Assembly: GCF_900095285.1 (NCBI RefSeq)
Contig: NZ_LT607734.1
Span: 124,001-188,000, forward strand
Length of the DNA stretch: 64,000 nucleotides
Direction: 5' to 3'
Origin: Fusobacterium gastrosuis
GTDB taxonomy: Bacteria > Fusobacteriota > Fusobacteriia > Fusobacteriales > Fusobacteriaceae
Positions within the stretch are counted from its first letter, which is position 1, and each line of letters opens with the position of its first letter. Below are positions 63,692 to 64,000 of this stretch, in pieces. Position numbers and translations under genes: made by a program. Under the pieces are notes generated by a model, which saw only the letters and a list, made by a program, of their open reading frames with translations, did no database searches and was not told the origin of the DNA.

Positions 63692-64000
<309 letters not shown>

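Overview
The window is about 27% G+C, its short intergenic gaps are very A/T-rich, and ribosome binding sites are mostly AGGAGG-like. It carries Gram-negative envelope genes (an RND pump with a TolC-type channel, a YadA-type trimeric autotransporter, a heptose adenylyltransferase) beside Firmicutes-like housekeeping genes (tilS-ftsH order, RNase M5, DUF896, preQ1-I riboswitch, CIRCE-like operator). Together these point to an oral Fusobacterium of the nucleatum/periodonticum group. I see no rRNA, tRNA, CRISPR array, insertion sequence or prophage. Layout: 1-5.8 kb (minus) holds ftsH (cut by the window edge and apparently frameshifted), tilS, mltG, a DEAD-box helicase and a MORN-repeat protein. 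5.9-10.6 kb (plus) holds an M17 aminopeptidase, an unknown small protein, a low-molecular-weight tyrosine phosphatase, and a MATE exporter with its MerR-type regulator behind a 19-bp-spacer promoter. 10.7-20.3 kb (minus) holds a peptide-binding lipoprotein, an RND efflux operon (tetR-tolC-adaptor-pump-PG0541-like) behind two palindromic operators, and an Old Yellow Enzyme homologue. 20.3-30.8 kb (minus) holds two tandem three-domain acyl-activating/ACP/acyltransferase proteins and an apparent operon: an AroB-Ppx/GppA fusion, a truncated CoA-disulfide-reductase/rhodanese protein, a broken HAD phosphatase, ttcA, an atypical orphan response regulator and a 49-residue ORF. 31.1-39.5 kb holds hcp with a small zinc-ribbon gene, clpB behind a CIRCE-like site, rseC, an unknown gene and recJ. 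39.7-42.2 kb holds a RelB/YafQ-type toxin-antitoxin pair, then a minus-strand queuosine-salvage unit: promoter, preQ1-I riboswitch, terminator, frameshifted radical SAM gene and YhhQ-type transporter. 42.2-45.7 kb (plus) holds rodA, a DUF896 gene, asnS and rnmV. 45.7-53.7 kb (minus) holds a metal efflux set (ArsR regulator, HMA chaperone, P-type ATPase), tsaB-tsaE-rfaE2, a Schlafen/AlbA_2 ATP-binding regulator, a CoA-type Nudix hydrolase, upp and rpmE. 53.8-61.8 kb is one 2649-residue trimeric autotransporter with a perfect 938-bp internal duplication. lrgA-lrgB and the 3' end of lysS close the window. Main points for a second look: the preQ1-controlled radical SAM/transporter operon (candidate queuine salvage); the dehydroquinate synthase-Ppx/GppA fusion; three frameshifts, all repaired by adding one base in or near an A/T run; a dispersed hairpin repeat with compensatory stem changes sitting at 3' ends of minus-strand genes; the identical duplication in the adhesin; and a consensus promoter pointing antisense into an acyl-synthetase gene.
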